Source: Megalobrama amblycephala
Taxonomy: Eukaryota > Chordata > Actinopteri > Cypriniformes > Xenocyprididae
NCBI RefSeq assembly: GCF_018812025.1
Contig: NC_063061.1
Location: forward strand, 38,935,293 to 38,999,292
Length of the DNA stretch: 64,000 bases
Direction: 5' to 3'
Part shown: piece after piece, positions 11,881-23,850 of the stretch
Layout of the letters: each line of letters opens with the position of its first letter
Numbering within the stretch: position 1 is the stretch's first letter
Notes under the pieces: generated by a model
The model's input: the letters and a program-made list of their open reading frames with translations, nothing else
Database searches by the model: none
Told to the model about the DNA's origin: nothing
Made by a program: the position numbers and the translations under genes

Positions 11881-12236
11881 ACATAATGAAACATTTAATG
11901 TAAAGTGTTGTGCTAAAGAACATGAAATGACAAGGTGCTTCTTTAATGCTGGGAACAGGCGCCAGATCAGGAGTCTCCATCTAAAGCAGGAAAATGAAAA
12001 CATCACTAATCTACAAGACAAGTAGCTTTGTAATAAGTGGAATGATGTGCACATTATCCCAATTACAAAACTGTTGTACGACATTTAGCTCATGTTAGCT
12101 CATCATAGTATGATAATCAATTAGCTTCTTGCTGTTCTTGTGGTCATCCTCTTACACCTAAAAGAAAAACAAACTCAGCTCAACTGCACCTCCAACGACC
12201 AAACAGTGTTTTATGTGAAGCTGCGATCACTTCACC

Positions 12237-12417
12237 TTAATCACAGCAGTACATTTGCACGTCATTGAGAGCAGTGTCATCTCCTATTCCCTGTGGCTCT
12301 TCTACCCGTGTCTTGATACCGCAGATTCCTCTTCCCTCACACACTCGACTCCAGTCTCCCAACGTGCCCCAGAATGCACCGCCACCCTCCAGAAGAGAAC
12401 CTTCACTGCATTTGAAT
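12237..12417 (-). CDS. Orphan terminal exon of a second VMO1-like gene
   Basis: A 181-nt exon with exactly the length, phase and splice acceptor (tttctccag) of vmo1 exon 4. It encodes KCSEGSLLEGG, WGTLGDWSRVCEG, TRVEEPQG and DDTALNDVQMYCCD before TAA at 12237-12239. The frame is open. Both flanks resemble those of the 1154-1334 exon. By spacing in copy A, exon 3 should fall near 13.7 kb, inside the run of Ns, and exons 1-2 near 13.9-14.6 kb, where a minisatellite is found. The gene may be intact but unassembled, or truncated. Confidence 0.82.
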
Positions 12418-12450
12418 CTGGAGAAATTTCAGATAGGACAATATTATAAT

Positions 12451-12660
12451 TAGGGCTGTCACTAACGATTATTTTGGTAATAGAGTAATCGGACGATTAT
12501 TTTGATGATTAATCAGGAAATCAGATTTTTTTTTTTGTGAGGTATTAAAAAAAGCCCTAAGCAAACAATACCCTTTAAAATGATGTATAATAACACTGAG
12601 GCAATAATATTTGGTTCAAATAAAGTTCCAAAAGCAAGTAATCATATGGTTTTATAGAAC
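12451..12660 (+). repeat. hAT-like MITE, copy beside the orphan exon
   Basis: Starts TAGGGCTGTCACTAACGATT at the same position relative to the exon as the copy at 1368. It continues into sequence that is the reverse complement of 470-560. Confidence 0.65.
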
Positions 12661-13000
12661 AACACTGTTAAAATACATAATATAATATAGACAATCCACT
12701 TATGTACATTATGTATTATAACTAATTCCTGCAGTGAGCGCCAGCAGCCTGGTGATTGTTACACTTTACAGCAGATCAAATCCTTGTTTAATATTGGCCG
12801 AATGATATTTAATTTAAATGTGCACTTAATCTTTAACATTTGGCCACTTCTTTATGATAGACATGTTACAGCCACTGTAATTTCGTGAACAAGAACACGT
12901 GGACATCAAAAAATGCAAACTCAGAGCAAGGGTTTAAAACTTTTATTTTGAAAGAGCGATGAACAACAATTTGCATATTTAGAAATATATTGATGTATTC

Positions 13001-14000
13001 NNNNNNNNNNNNNNNNNNNNNNNNNNNNNNNNNNNNNNNNNNNNNNNNNNNNNNNNNNNNNNNNNNNNNNNNNNNNNNNNNNNNNNNNNNNNNNNNNNNN
13101 NNNNNNNNNNNNNNNNNNNNNNNNNNNNNNNNNNNNNNNNNNNNNNNNNNNNNNNNNNNNNNNNNNNNNNNNNNNNNNNNNNNNNNNNNNNNNNNNNNNN
13201 NNNNNNNNNNNNNNNNNNNNNNNNNNNNNNNNNNNNNNNNNNNNNNNNNNNNNNNNNNNNNNNNNNNNNNNNNNNNNNNNNNNNNNNNNNNNNNNNNNNN
13301 NNNNNNNNNNNNNNNNNNNNNNNNNNNNNNNNNNNNNNNNNNNNNNNNNNNNNNNNNNNNNNNNNNNNNNNNNNNNNNNNNNNNNNNNNNNNNNNNNNNN
13401 NNNNNNNNNNNNNNNNNNNNNNNNNNNNNNNNNNNNNNNNNNNNNNNNNNNNNNNNNNNNNNNNNNNNNNNNNNNNNNNNNNNNNNNNNNNNNNNNNNNN
13501 NNNNNNNNNNNNNNNNNNNNNNNNNNNNNNNNNNNNNNNNNNNNNNNNNNNNNNNNNNNNNNNNNNNNNNNNNNNNNNNNNNNNNNNNNNNNNNNNNNNN
13601 NNNNNNNNNNNNNNNNNNNNNNNNNNNNNNNNNNNNNNNNNNNNNNNNNNNNNNNNNNNNNNNNNNNNNNNNNNNNNNNNNNNNNNNNNNNNNNNNNNNN
13701 NNNNNNNNNNNNNNNNNNNNNNNNNNNNNNNNNNNNNNNNNNNNNNNNNNNNNNNNNNNNNNNNNNNNNNNNNNNNNNNNNNNNNNNNNNNNNNNNNNNN
13801 NNNNNNNNNNNNNNNNNNNNNNNNNNNNNNNNNNNNNNNNNNNNNNNNNNNNNNNNNNNNNNNNNNNNNNNNNNNNNNNNNNNNNNNNNNNNNNNNNNNN
13901 NNNNNNNNNNNNNNNNNNNNNNNNNNNNNNNNNNNNNNNNNNNNNNNNNNNNNNNNNNNNNNNNNNNNNNNNNNNNNNNNNNNNNNNNNNNNNNNNNNNN
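13001..14000. other. Assembly gap (1,000 N)
   Basis: Exactly 1,000 unknown bases, probably a fixed-size placeholder. It lies between the orphan VMO1 exon and a minisatellite, which is the likely reason assembly failed. Confidence 1.
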
Positions 14001-14474
14001 CTACCCTTCTACCCCTTCTACCCTTCTACCCTTCTACCCCTTCTACCCCTTCTACCCCTTCTACCCTTCTACCCCTTCTACCCCTTCTACCCCTTCTACC
14101 CCTTCTACCCCTTCTACCCCTTCTACCCCTTCTACCCTTCTACCCTTCTACCCCTTCTACCCCTTCTACCCCTTCTACCCCTTCTACCCCTTCTACCCCT
14201 TCTACCCCTTCTACCCCTTCTACCCCTTCTACCCCTTCTACCCCTTCTACCCCTTCTACCCTACCCCTTCTACCCCTTCTACCCTTCTACCCCTTCTACC
14301 CCTTCTACCCCTTCTACCCCTTCTACCCCTTCTACCCCTTCTACCCCTTCTACCCCTTCTACCCCTTCTACCCCTTCTACCCCTTCTACCCCTTCTACCC
14401 TACCCCTTCTACCCCTTCTACCCTTCTACCCCTTCTACCCCTCATTCTACCCTTCTAACCCTTCTACCCCTCAT
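14001..14474. repeat. CTACCCCTT minisatellite
   Basis: About 50 tandem 8- or 9-bp units (CTACCCCTT, with CTACCCTT variants), starting at the gap edge, so the array is probably longer. The complementary strand (AAGGGGTAG) has regularly spaced G-runs. The long reading frame through it is an artefact of the repeat. Confidence 0.95.
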
Positions 14475-16728
14475 AAAATGTATAAATGACAACATTTACA
14501 AATGATTACATTTAAAGAGGGAAGAAAACAAAGTGCAATTACATCACAAAGACACTAGATTAGATTACATAAGAACCCAAAAAACCATGTATGGGCTTTC
14601 TGACAGAGGATGTGGAGCTGCAAACAATGGCTGATGGATTATCTCTGGTGTTTTTCACTAAGCATGATTCAGGGAGAAAAGGACAGGAAAAGATCACCAG
14701 GATGCAGACCCTCAATGGATTTGGAGGATGGACAAGTGAACAAGTTGTAGGTGACGACCCAGGCTGAGCCAATGACCCAGGATGACAGGATGAATTTGCA
14801 ACCCAAGATGGAGGGAGAAAGGACAACAATAGAGCCAAAGGGGTGGACAGACAAGGCAAGGACAAGGAAGGCAAAGCCATAGGACAGGAAGTCCGTGTCA
14901 CAACCAGGGAGATGGTTAGGTGCTCGAGTCAAAGCCAGGGGACTGACACACCGAGGCACAATTGGCATACAGGAAGCCCAATCTAGTTGCAGCAGTAAAA
15001 CTTGAATAAATCAAAAGTGACAAATACTCAGGGAAAGAACAAAATTAATCAGATGGAAAAACAGACAAGGAAATAAATGGAGTACATATATACAGACACA
15101 GAGTCAACATAAAACAGGTGGATACAATAGGTTGCCATGTTAACATACAAGAAACTTATCGAGAACAGACACTAAGACAGGAAATTTACAGGAACTGGGA
15201 CCAAAATAAAATAAAAACCTGACAATTACTTAATTTTACATAAGTCATTTTGAACATTTGAATTATGTAAAATTACAAATAATACAAAGGAGCCTATGGG
15301 CACAAGAATAAAGGTAAATAAATTAAGATGTTAGGTGGAAAAAAAGAAAAAAGGTTAACAGACTTTAAAAATTAACACTGCAACAGGACAGGGAACCTTA
15401 AAAGATACTTCAAAATGAAAGCATAAATACAAAACAAGGCCTAACAAAATATATACAAGTCAGTTTACAAATAGCCACTCTCATAGAAAGCTTTACAATA
15501 TAGGAAAGAGCATACACAGCAGACAAAGACACAAATGAAGGGTATATTTAAAAAAATAAAAAAACAGGAGCATAAAGCAATCATTTTATTTTTTTTGCTG
15601 GCCTTGTTAACAAAGACAATGCAAGGCATTAACCCCAAAAAGGAGGAAAAAAAAAAAAAAGAAAAAAAAAGAGAAAATAAAAAGAAATTGGATTTATTTA
15701 TAATAACTTATAATATACCTAACAGGCTAAATGAAATTACATCAGACACAAATACAAATGTGCACAGAGGTCATAAAGAATCACAAAATCTAAATAAAAA
15801 GGGCTTAGTAAGACAATCATTACTGCTAATATACAGAAGGCAGAGAATGAAAACAAGTGCATAAATATACAAAAGACAATAACAGTAAAGACAAGATGAT
15901 TTATACAGTACACTTTAAAAAAAAAAAAAATGCAACAGTTAAAAATAGAAAAGGGCATAAGTCAAGTCAATGGGTACAGGGCCATAAAACATAATGGCCA
16001 ATAATACAAAGAGCATAAATGAAAGTATAAAAAAATAGGCTTGGAAAAAAAAAAAGTTACAAACAAGAGCAGGGATAAATACAAAAAGGTTACTGTGACA
16101 AAGGACATACAAGTCTTAAACTGGAATACAAGAAGGTGAAGGCATAAATAAAAAATTAAAAAAACAGCAAATAAGGTGTTATACAAAGCAAATTATTTGC
16201 ATACCTCCAGAAAGTAACAAAAATAGGCATTGAGGTAGTGAACATCTGCTGTGATTGCATTACGGAGGAGGAACATGGCACACTTTTACAAGTAAAATGC
16301 TCCTTCTCTGCAGTAACATTTCTTGAACAAGTGTTTTGAGGTAGGGGTGTGATTTCAGTGGCAGTCCTTAAAGCCAGTGTAAAAGCCTTAAATTTGATTG
16401 TTTAAAATGACACAACCTGATCTCATTCTGGCTCAGTTATAAAGGTGTGACTTTGGCATATTGTAGAACAGATGGGCCTCTATATTTAAGGATCATCCTC
16501 CGTGTCTTAGTTGCACAAAACTTAAACTGCATAGATTTAATGGAGTGGAATAAGGGCACGGGTGCATGAATAAGAGGGACAAAAATGAAAATGGGTACAA
16601 GTAAATTCACAATACAAATGGGACAAAAGGATTCAAACAAACCCAAAATGGCATAATACAAATGGCTCAATAGGAATAAAAAAAAGGCAATTAAATGGGC
16701 AAAAAAAAAATCATAAAAAGGAACAAAA

Positions 16729-16803
<75 letters not shown>

Positions 16804-17540
16804 ATACTAGAACAATTGACATACAGGAATACAAGAGGCAAAAGGTAATACAAAAGTATGAATTTCATATAAAAGCTCAAATAGAAAGGGCCAGAAGAAA
16901 AAAAGAAATACGCATAAAATTTTCATAAATACAAAAAGCGAATGAAGGAATACAAAAAAGGGGCATAAAAAGTAAAAAAAAATATATATATATCATAAGC
17001 TTAAAAAGGTGCATACAGGAGGGGATAAATACAAAAATGGGTCAAATGCAAAACAGAACAAAGGCTAAAATAAAGGGAAATAAAGCCACATTGAAACTAT
17101 TGTAAGAAGCACTATACAACTACAACTACTATACAATTTACTGCAGAACAAATAGGACAAATACAAATAGTATACGGGGAAAAGGGGGAACAAAGGTATG
17201 GAAGCATTATGTTCAATAAACCCAGATTAACACAATCAAGAATGTGGAGGCAAACTTAAATTACAAGAGCTTACACCCATATTAACAGAAACTTCTCTAA
17301 AGACAGAAACAACAAATGTGGACAGCCTGACACTAATAACTTAACATTGCTTCATTAGATGAACACCAATGAGCAACTTTCCCTAAAACTTTTGCATACA
17401 GATGGCTAAATACAACTCTGTTGCCTAATTTGCTAAAACCATGTTTGGGGTGGCCCTATCTGATACCTGAGCTTGGATTAGGGTTAGGGCTTGGATTTTT
17501 GGATATGAACATGGATTAACCCCATTAAAAGCTCAGTATT

Positions 17541-17573
<33 letters not shown>

Positions 17574-17950
17574 TTCAATCAGTTTACTAAAGAAAGTTCT
17601 CCACATATATAGCAAATGAGTAGAAGACTTAAATTATGGAGGCTTACCTAGGTTAGTTCTGAAGTGACACCAAGGAACAGGACAACAACTTGAAAAACAC
17701 CAAAAAGTTGCACCGCTCACCTGAAAGACATGGTAAATTAAGTTGGTTAACTGCCGGAAACTCAAAAAGGAAATGTTGCATAAAACACTATTACCAAGTA
17801 TTTGAGAAGGACACCTGCTTCATCTCTCCCAGTTTTTGGTGTCAGTGTTCTCTGGTCAAATCGTGGTCTCATTCAGGTCAAAGAAAAGTGGAGTGTAGCT
17901 ACATGGGAACTCTGGAATAAGTCAGCTGTAAATATAAAATGAAAGGTTTG
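14475..17950. other. A-rich gene-poor region, diverged duplication copy 1
   Basis: No credible gene. The plus strand is strongly A-rich, with many degenerate copies of GCATAAATACAAA between about 15.4 and 17.2 kb. Segments at about 16,250-16,400 and 17,380-17,900 have diverged counterparts at 21,010-21,160 and 21,340-21,950. The stretch at 14,560-15,000 resembles GC-richer repeat sequence, with short minus-strand ORFs that I do not recognise. Confidence 0.6.
16724..16806. repeat. (AAAT)n microsatellite
   Basis: About 20 tandem AAAT units. They account for the IYLF-repeat reading frame on the minus strand. Confidence 0.97.
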
Positions 17951-20030
17951 GGTGAGATGCAGGGAAAATAAGAAAAAAAAAATAATGGGACTACAGAATT
18001 AGTGTAGATGTTATTTGTTTACTTTAAAAATTAGGTGTCTGGTCTGCCTGCCTTGATCTCCTTAGAATATCATTATCTTTACCTCAAAAATGTACTTCAA
18101 GTTTTCAGTTCATATACTATTACACTGGAACCTAAATATAACATAGTACAAATTTGTAATCCCACACCTTCAACTTATTAGGAACATTTTAGGCCTATTT
18201 TTCGACTCTAAGACCTCATTCGATTTACAGTAGTTATACGTCGTTTAATCATTCCAAGATGCCTAGCAGGCCACATTCTCCAGTCTTGACCTTTGATCTT
18301 TAGGTCACTTAGAGTGGAATTCTCCAGCTGGATTTGGTTCATAGTATTTTATTAGCATCCTATTAAATGCAATAACTACCACAAGTCACACAACAAACAA
18401 ACAAACGGATTTAGATGGTCAATAACTCAGAATAAAACCTCGCTATAGGCCTCGCCAATCACGCAATAGAACAAAGCCAATCCGGGCAGTAACTAAAAAC
18501 AACGTTTTAAGCTAATTTTTTGCTACCAAATAAACAAACCGGCGATGAATTAAACAACCCGACTCCATTAGTCAAAGCAAAGCCTCACCATAGGCCACGT
18601 CCAACCCTAATTCGACATTTGCTCAATAGAACAAAGCAAATCTGGTGCCTTACTAAAAACAAATCGTTTTAAGATAATCTTTGGCAACCAAACTAACAAG
18701 CAGATTACGGCGATGAAGTAAACAACCTGACTCTAGGGACAGACTTAACACAAGTGTAGTGGATCTTGACGATATTACAGTTATTTAATCAATTTATGGG
18801 TGAAATATATGAATATAATAAATCATAAAGCCTTATGATTAATTATGATACATATATCGACCCAAGAGGGAATTATGCACATATATGTGGATCAATTACA
18901 ACAAATTTTAATCAATTACGTATATGATCAGTTCTAGCTTAATAGTTGTTTAGAGAAACTATCCAAGTTTATCCAGCAAACTTAGTTTTCACAGACTATT
19001 ATAAAAGGAAGGTTATTCTCTGGCCATGAAAATAAACCTCCTGTTACAGCATCAAAGTGTAAAGCAATGGTGCTGGATCGAAAAAAAAAAACGTTCAAGT
19101 GACCTGGGTTTTATGAATGAGCAGCAGAACAATCGAGCATGAATATAATGCATTTAATATACGAAATTGATAATACAAAGGTTATACGGCTAAAAATACA
19201 CAGAGAATATACATATATACAGAAGCGAAAGTAAAGGCAGGAAAAGAGAGAAGACAAGTAGCAAAACTTACTAACAGTCCTTGAGAGCCAGCAGAGAAAT
19301 CAGTTTCATTAAATCGTATTACATGTATCGCACCACTAATGACAGAGAAACGGTCCGTGCATTAGTTTGCGCAGAGTTTCAAAAGATACAGGTGATGATT
19401 CAGTGCTTCTGCAGTTTCGTTGGCTTCTTCCGTTTCTGCGGGAAGATTTGAACTGAGGACTTGAAAGTTTGTTTTGCTGGAGATGGTGGTCCCGATGCAG
19501 AATAGCGCGTGATGGAAGCGCGGTCGCCTGAGACGTCCGCACGAGAGGGCGATGAATGATTCAAGGACAACCGAGAGACAAAGCACAACTGTTTGTGCTT
19601 ATCTTTTATGGACAAACAAGCCAACACGGCTCCTTGGTTGAAACAACCAATGGTAAGGGTGCAATGTTTGGCGGGCAAAACTTTCTTTGTCTCGTCTTGC
19701 AGCTCGATTTGCATAATTTATGATGTGTTAGATCAGGGTACATTTTTCTTCACAGTACCATTAAATATAGAACAATGCATTTTACAGTTATGTGACATAC
19801 ATTGTCGAATGAGGCGTAAGGAGAGCTCTGGTTACTTTCTGACAGAGTAACAAAAGTGCCAAAGTGTCCGTTTTTCCTGGACCGGCCGGAGCCGATTTAG
19901 TGATTTACATGTATAGTTCAGGAGGCTAAAAGCAGCTGTTCCAATCATCCAAGTAGTATGTGCTCTCCTGTCACCTCCACTAACCATTCATAGTCTTTCC
20001 CTTTTGCCAGGTAAATTGGGATGAGAGACT
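17951..20030. other. Gene-poor stretch with an unrecognised GC-richer patch
   Basis: Mostly AT-rich. At about 19,330-19,720 the composition is more GC/CpG-rich and three overlapping minus-strand frames of 68-104 codons are open. None resembles a protein I know and no consistent exon set is apparent. It could be a fragment of an old mobile element or of a lost gene. Confidence 0.4.
18440..18740. repeat. Diverged ~170-bp direct repeat
   Basis: Two adjacent copies share CAATAGAACAAAGC, TACTAAAAACAA, CGTTTTAAG and GGCGATGAA...AAACAACC at a spacing of about 170-180 bp. Confidence 0.7.
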
Positions 20031-23000
20031 GTTACTAATTATCCAGTAATCATTAATTCTGAATTAGCCATTACCCGTTTCATTAGAGCAATCCATCCGT
20101 TCAATAAATTCCTGTTTGGGTTTGACGATAAAACTCTCTGAGTCTGGTATTCAGTTACATTACAATACAAATTACAACAAAAATTAGAAAGGGCCATAAA
20201 ATTAGAGTCTATGGGGACATGGCCATAAATCATATTACAAATGAAAGGTGTATAAATGCAAGAGACAAACCATAAAAACAAACAGGAAAAGTTAAGGCTG
20301 AAATGGAAAAACAACAAAAAACAAAAGGGACAGTCAAACAAAAATGTGCATAAAGAAACCAATGCATAAATGTAAATGGACATTAAGACAGACACAAACA
20401 AGTCTTGAAGGGGAACAAGAGGTGAAGGCATAAAAACAAAAGCAGCAAAAAGACAAATTAATTTCATGAGTATGGTGTTAAAGCAAATTACTTATACAGC
20501 ATTTAAGTACAAATAAAAATGGCATTAAGGTCGTCAAGATTTGCAGTTGTCAAAACAACAGAAGAGGATAACATGATAATGCAAAAGACAGTTTTTATAA
20601 GCAGTTCAAGACAGCTGAGATACAAGCAGGTGAGTGGGTAATTCATATAATAACATACTTAACTGAAGGAGCAAGAGTCTTTATGTTTTGCAGGTTCTGG
20701 CTGGCGTGACTGAAGGACAGGCTGACAACAGGCATAACACAGGTAAGAATCCAAGGTGAGTAGATGGGCAAGTCCTTCTGTGTGAAACAACGTAGGTAAG
20801 CAGTTCTTGGGCAAAGAATATATAACAGTCCCAGTGGTGATGAGACCAGACAATGAAGGAGTGTTTGGCACTTGCTTAAATAGGGAAACTGATGAGGTTG
20901 ATGGCAAACAGGTGTGAAGATTGAGTTGAGTGTGCAGGTGATGGGCAGGGAGGATTATGGGAAATGTAGTGTGTTGTGGTGACAGGCATGGTGAATGGAC
21001 ATTGTGACAGTAGTGACTTCATTGCAGAGAAGGAATGTAGCACACTTGTACAAGTACATGCTCCCTCTGTTACATCTGAACAACTGTACTGAGATAGAGG
21101 GTGCTGTTCCAGTGGCTGTCCTGAAAGCCAGTGTCAAAGCTTTTAAATTTAATCACTGAGCCAGTGGAATAGGAACAAGAGGTGACAGGTTGAGTTGTTA
21201 CTTTAGCTGATTGAGCGTGATCACATCTGTTTTCCAATGTCTCAGTTACACTGGCTGGAAGGCCAGTCAAAAAAACAAACAAAAAAAAAGCAAGCAAACA
21301 AACCATTAACTGCTTGTTAAGATTGGTTTAATAGATAAACACACAAGTGATCAACCTTCCCTCAAACTTAGTGTGCGTGTTGTAAAATACATCTTTGCTG
21401 CCAAATTTTGGGTAACTCCTCTGATATCTGAGCTTGTGGTTTTGGATATGCACCTGCAGGCGATTGAATCTACACCGTTCTTCTCCTCACCACGTAATAT
21501 CCCTGACATGGGTTGATAAGAGGCTGCATTGCAGAATAGCCATATTCTCCAAAGGTGTTGAGTAACATGGCTCAACCCAATAAAGAGATAAATAGGAACA
21601 AATGGATACCTGGAGTCAATTTCAAAAGGTTTACCAAAAACTCCACATTCCCAAAGCTCAAAAAGCAAATGAGGGCAGAAGAGCTTAATTCTGGAGGCTT
21701 ATAGATGAGTGCTGAAGTTGTAAATGACTACAAGTGAGGCCATCAAAGAACAGGACAAAAGCAATACGTCCAACTGGTCAAAGAAGCTGACCAACGTGGT
21801 ACATGTGAAGTTGATGACATTCAAGGAGATGTTGCGTAGAATATATTTACAGGTATTTTAGAAGGAAACCTGTTCAATCTCCCTTCCCAGTTTATGGTGA
21901 GGGGCTGCGAGAAACTGAACTTCTACTAGGGGTCAGTTTGTCCTGTGGTCAAATCCTGCAGTCTTGGTCTGTGTAGTTGTCCTTGTTCGGAGAGCTAACT
22001 TGTGAAGACCCCAGAGTCTACCAGCACATCACAACAGACTAGACTAGACCACATAAAAGACTTCAAACAAGTAAATAAAGTAAAAAAAAAAAAAAAAAAA
22101 GTATAAATGCAGCTAATATAAAGTGTCAACACTGCAACCAAAAACTACAACAAGGAAACTATCTTGCATCAGTGTAGACAGACAGTGGTTCAAACAATAG
22201 AGACATCTGGAAAAAGGAGTAAATACAAAAGGTGCATAAAGCCAGAAGTAGCCAAGTTAACAACACTAATAAAGTTATACACTGAAGTTATACAAGTTAT
22301 ACATTAATAATTTGCTTCAAAAGGACACATGTACAAGATCGAGGGTCATAAATGAAAGAGACAGTGACAAATGAGAGGAGCAAAAAAGCATCAGTATAAG
22401 AATCAAATAGATATGGCAAAGACATAAAAAGGAACAAAATGAAAGACATAAGAGCAAAAGTCATTAAATGAAAGCATAAATTCACAAAAGCTTACATACA
22501 AATGATCATATAGGTCTTATATAGAGCAAAAGCATAAATACAACAAGGAATTCATAGAGGAATAAAGAAATGTTGAAATATAAAGAGGCATTAAAAAGCC
22601 TATAAAAATGTACATAAATACAAAGAAGCACAAAAGGCTTAAATGCAAAGTGTCACAAAAGAAAAAGCACTCTAGTATATAATGGACAAAGCTGCTTTGA
22701 AATGATTGTGAAAAACGATGTTCCAATAAATTTGACTGACAAATACAAATGGGGTAAAAGGCATGAATAAGCAATATGAAGTAAAATAAATAGAGCTATG
22801 AGAGTATTAAAACAACATGAATAAACGCAAAAGGGGAATATAACTAATGTAATGTTGTCACTAGGCTCCCCCCGTTAAGCCTTCACAGCAATCTCACTCA
22901 CCTGAATCACCTGCACCCATTTCCAACCAGTCCCTGCTATCAGCTCAGTGTGTACAAAAAGATAAATAAAAATCATGTTTATAGACGACCCTATTCTACT

Positions 23001-23080
23001 CACCTCACCAAGATCCTTGTGATAATCTGTGATTCTCCCTGTGCGCTTCAAAGATCTCATGAATCCTTTCTGACAATCCC
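20031..23080. other. A-rich gene-poor region, diverged duplication copy 2
   Basis: Again carries GCATAAATACAAA-type motifs (20.2-20.5 and 22.2-22.8 kb) and blocks related to copy 1 in the same order. Minus-strand ORFs here (for example 20,039-20,467) are low-complexity translations of the A-rich repeat. Confidence 0.55.
20640..21030 (-). mobile_element. Possible LTR-like sequence
   Basis: Read on the minus strand, it has a promoter-like TTTCCCTATTTAAGCAAGTG (near 20,873-20,890) followed by sequence of the sort seen at fish retroelement LTR starts. Upstream is a CACTACATTTCCCATAATCC block common in fish repeats. No polyprotein lies beside it, so at most a solo LTR. The assignment is tentative. 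Confidence 0.35.
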
Positions 23081-23084
23081 TGTG

Positions 23085-23850
23085 TAAGACATCAGGAACA
23101 TCAGGAAAATCAGGCCCTTTCTAACAGAACATGCAACACAACTTCTGGTCCAGGCCCTGGTCATTTCTAGGCTTGATTACTGCAATGCTCTTCTGGCTGG
23201 ACTGCCATCATGCACAATCAAGCCTCTACAAATGATTCAGAACGCAGCAGCACGTCTCGTCTTCAACGAGCCCAAAAGAGCCCACGTCACGCCTCTCTTC
23301 ATCTCTCTTCACTGGCTACCACTTGCTGCTTGCATCAAATTCAAGGCGCTGACGCTTGCTTACAGATCCACCACAGGCTCAGCACCCTCCTACTTCCACT
23401 CACTCTTACGAGTCTACACTCCTACCAGAAACCTGCGCTCATTAAAGGAGCGAAGGCTTGTGGTACCATCACAGAGAGGCACAAAATCACTTTCCAGAAC
23501 GTTCTCGTTCACTGTTCCTTGCTGGTGGAACGACCTTCCTGCCTCCATCCGGAATGCGGAATCCCTGGCAATATTCAAAAGACAGCTGAAAACCCATCTC
23601 TTTCGTGAGCACTTAACCTCATCTTAAAAAAAAAAAAAAAAAAAAAAACTTCTTATTCCTATCCTTTCACTTCCTCTAATCCCTCTCTATTGTATTTTAG
23701 GATAATCTGAGCACTGCCTATAACTTGTATTATGAGCACTTCTTGTCTATTTGCCTCGTCATGACGACTCGCTTGTTGTATTCCTCACTTGTAAGTCGCT
23801 TTGGATAAAAGCGTCTGCCAAATGAATAAATGTAAATGTAAATGTAAGAC
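23085..23850 (+). mobile_element. L2-like LINE, 3' fragment with C-terminal reverse transcriptase
   Basis: A frame from about 23085 to the stop at 23625-23627 reads IRPFLTEHATQLLVQALVIS, RLDYCNALLAGLP, IQNAAARLVF, SLHWLPLAACIKFKAL, WWNDLPASIRNAESLAIFK and LKTHLFREHL. This is the thumb/C-terminal part of the reverse transcriptase of the L2/CR1/Rex group of non-LTR retrotransposons. An A-run follows at 23,626-23,648. A 3' UTR then ends GTAAGTCGCTTTGGATAAAA, GCGTCTGCCAAATG and (AAATGT)n, typical of L2. The 5' part, including the endonuclease, is missing, as expected from 5' truncation. Confidence 0.88.

Noticed and set aside
11570..11980. 136-aa minus-strand ORF
   Set aside because: It runs antisense through a SINE and shows no domain.
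14001..14474. Telomere-like repeat
   Set aside because: The unit is AAGGGGTAG, not TTAGGG, and varies between 8 and 9 bp; it is an ordinary minisatellite.
12990..14489. 499-codon open frame
   Set aside because: It consists of Ns plus the CTACCCCTT minisatellite; not a gene.
15535..15864. 109-aa lysine-rich ORF
   Set aside because: Low-complexity translation of A-rich sequence; no domain and no splice context.
16437..16880. 147-aa minus-strand ORF with IYLF repeats
   Set aside because: It is the translation of an (AAAT)n microsatellite and A-rich flanks.
23210..23608. 132-aa ORF overlapping the LINE
   Set aside because: It is a shifted frame of the reverse transcriptase fragment at 23085-23627.
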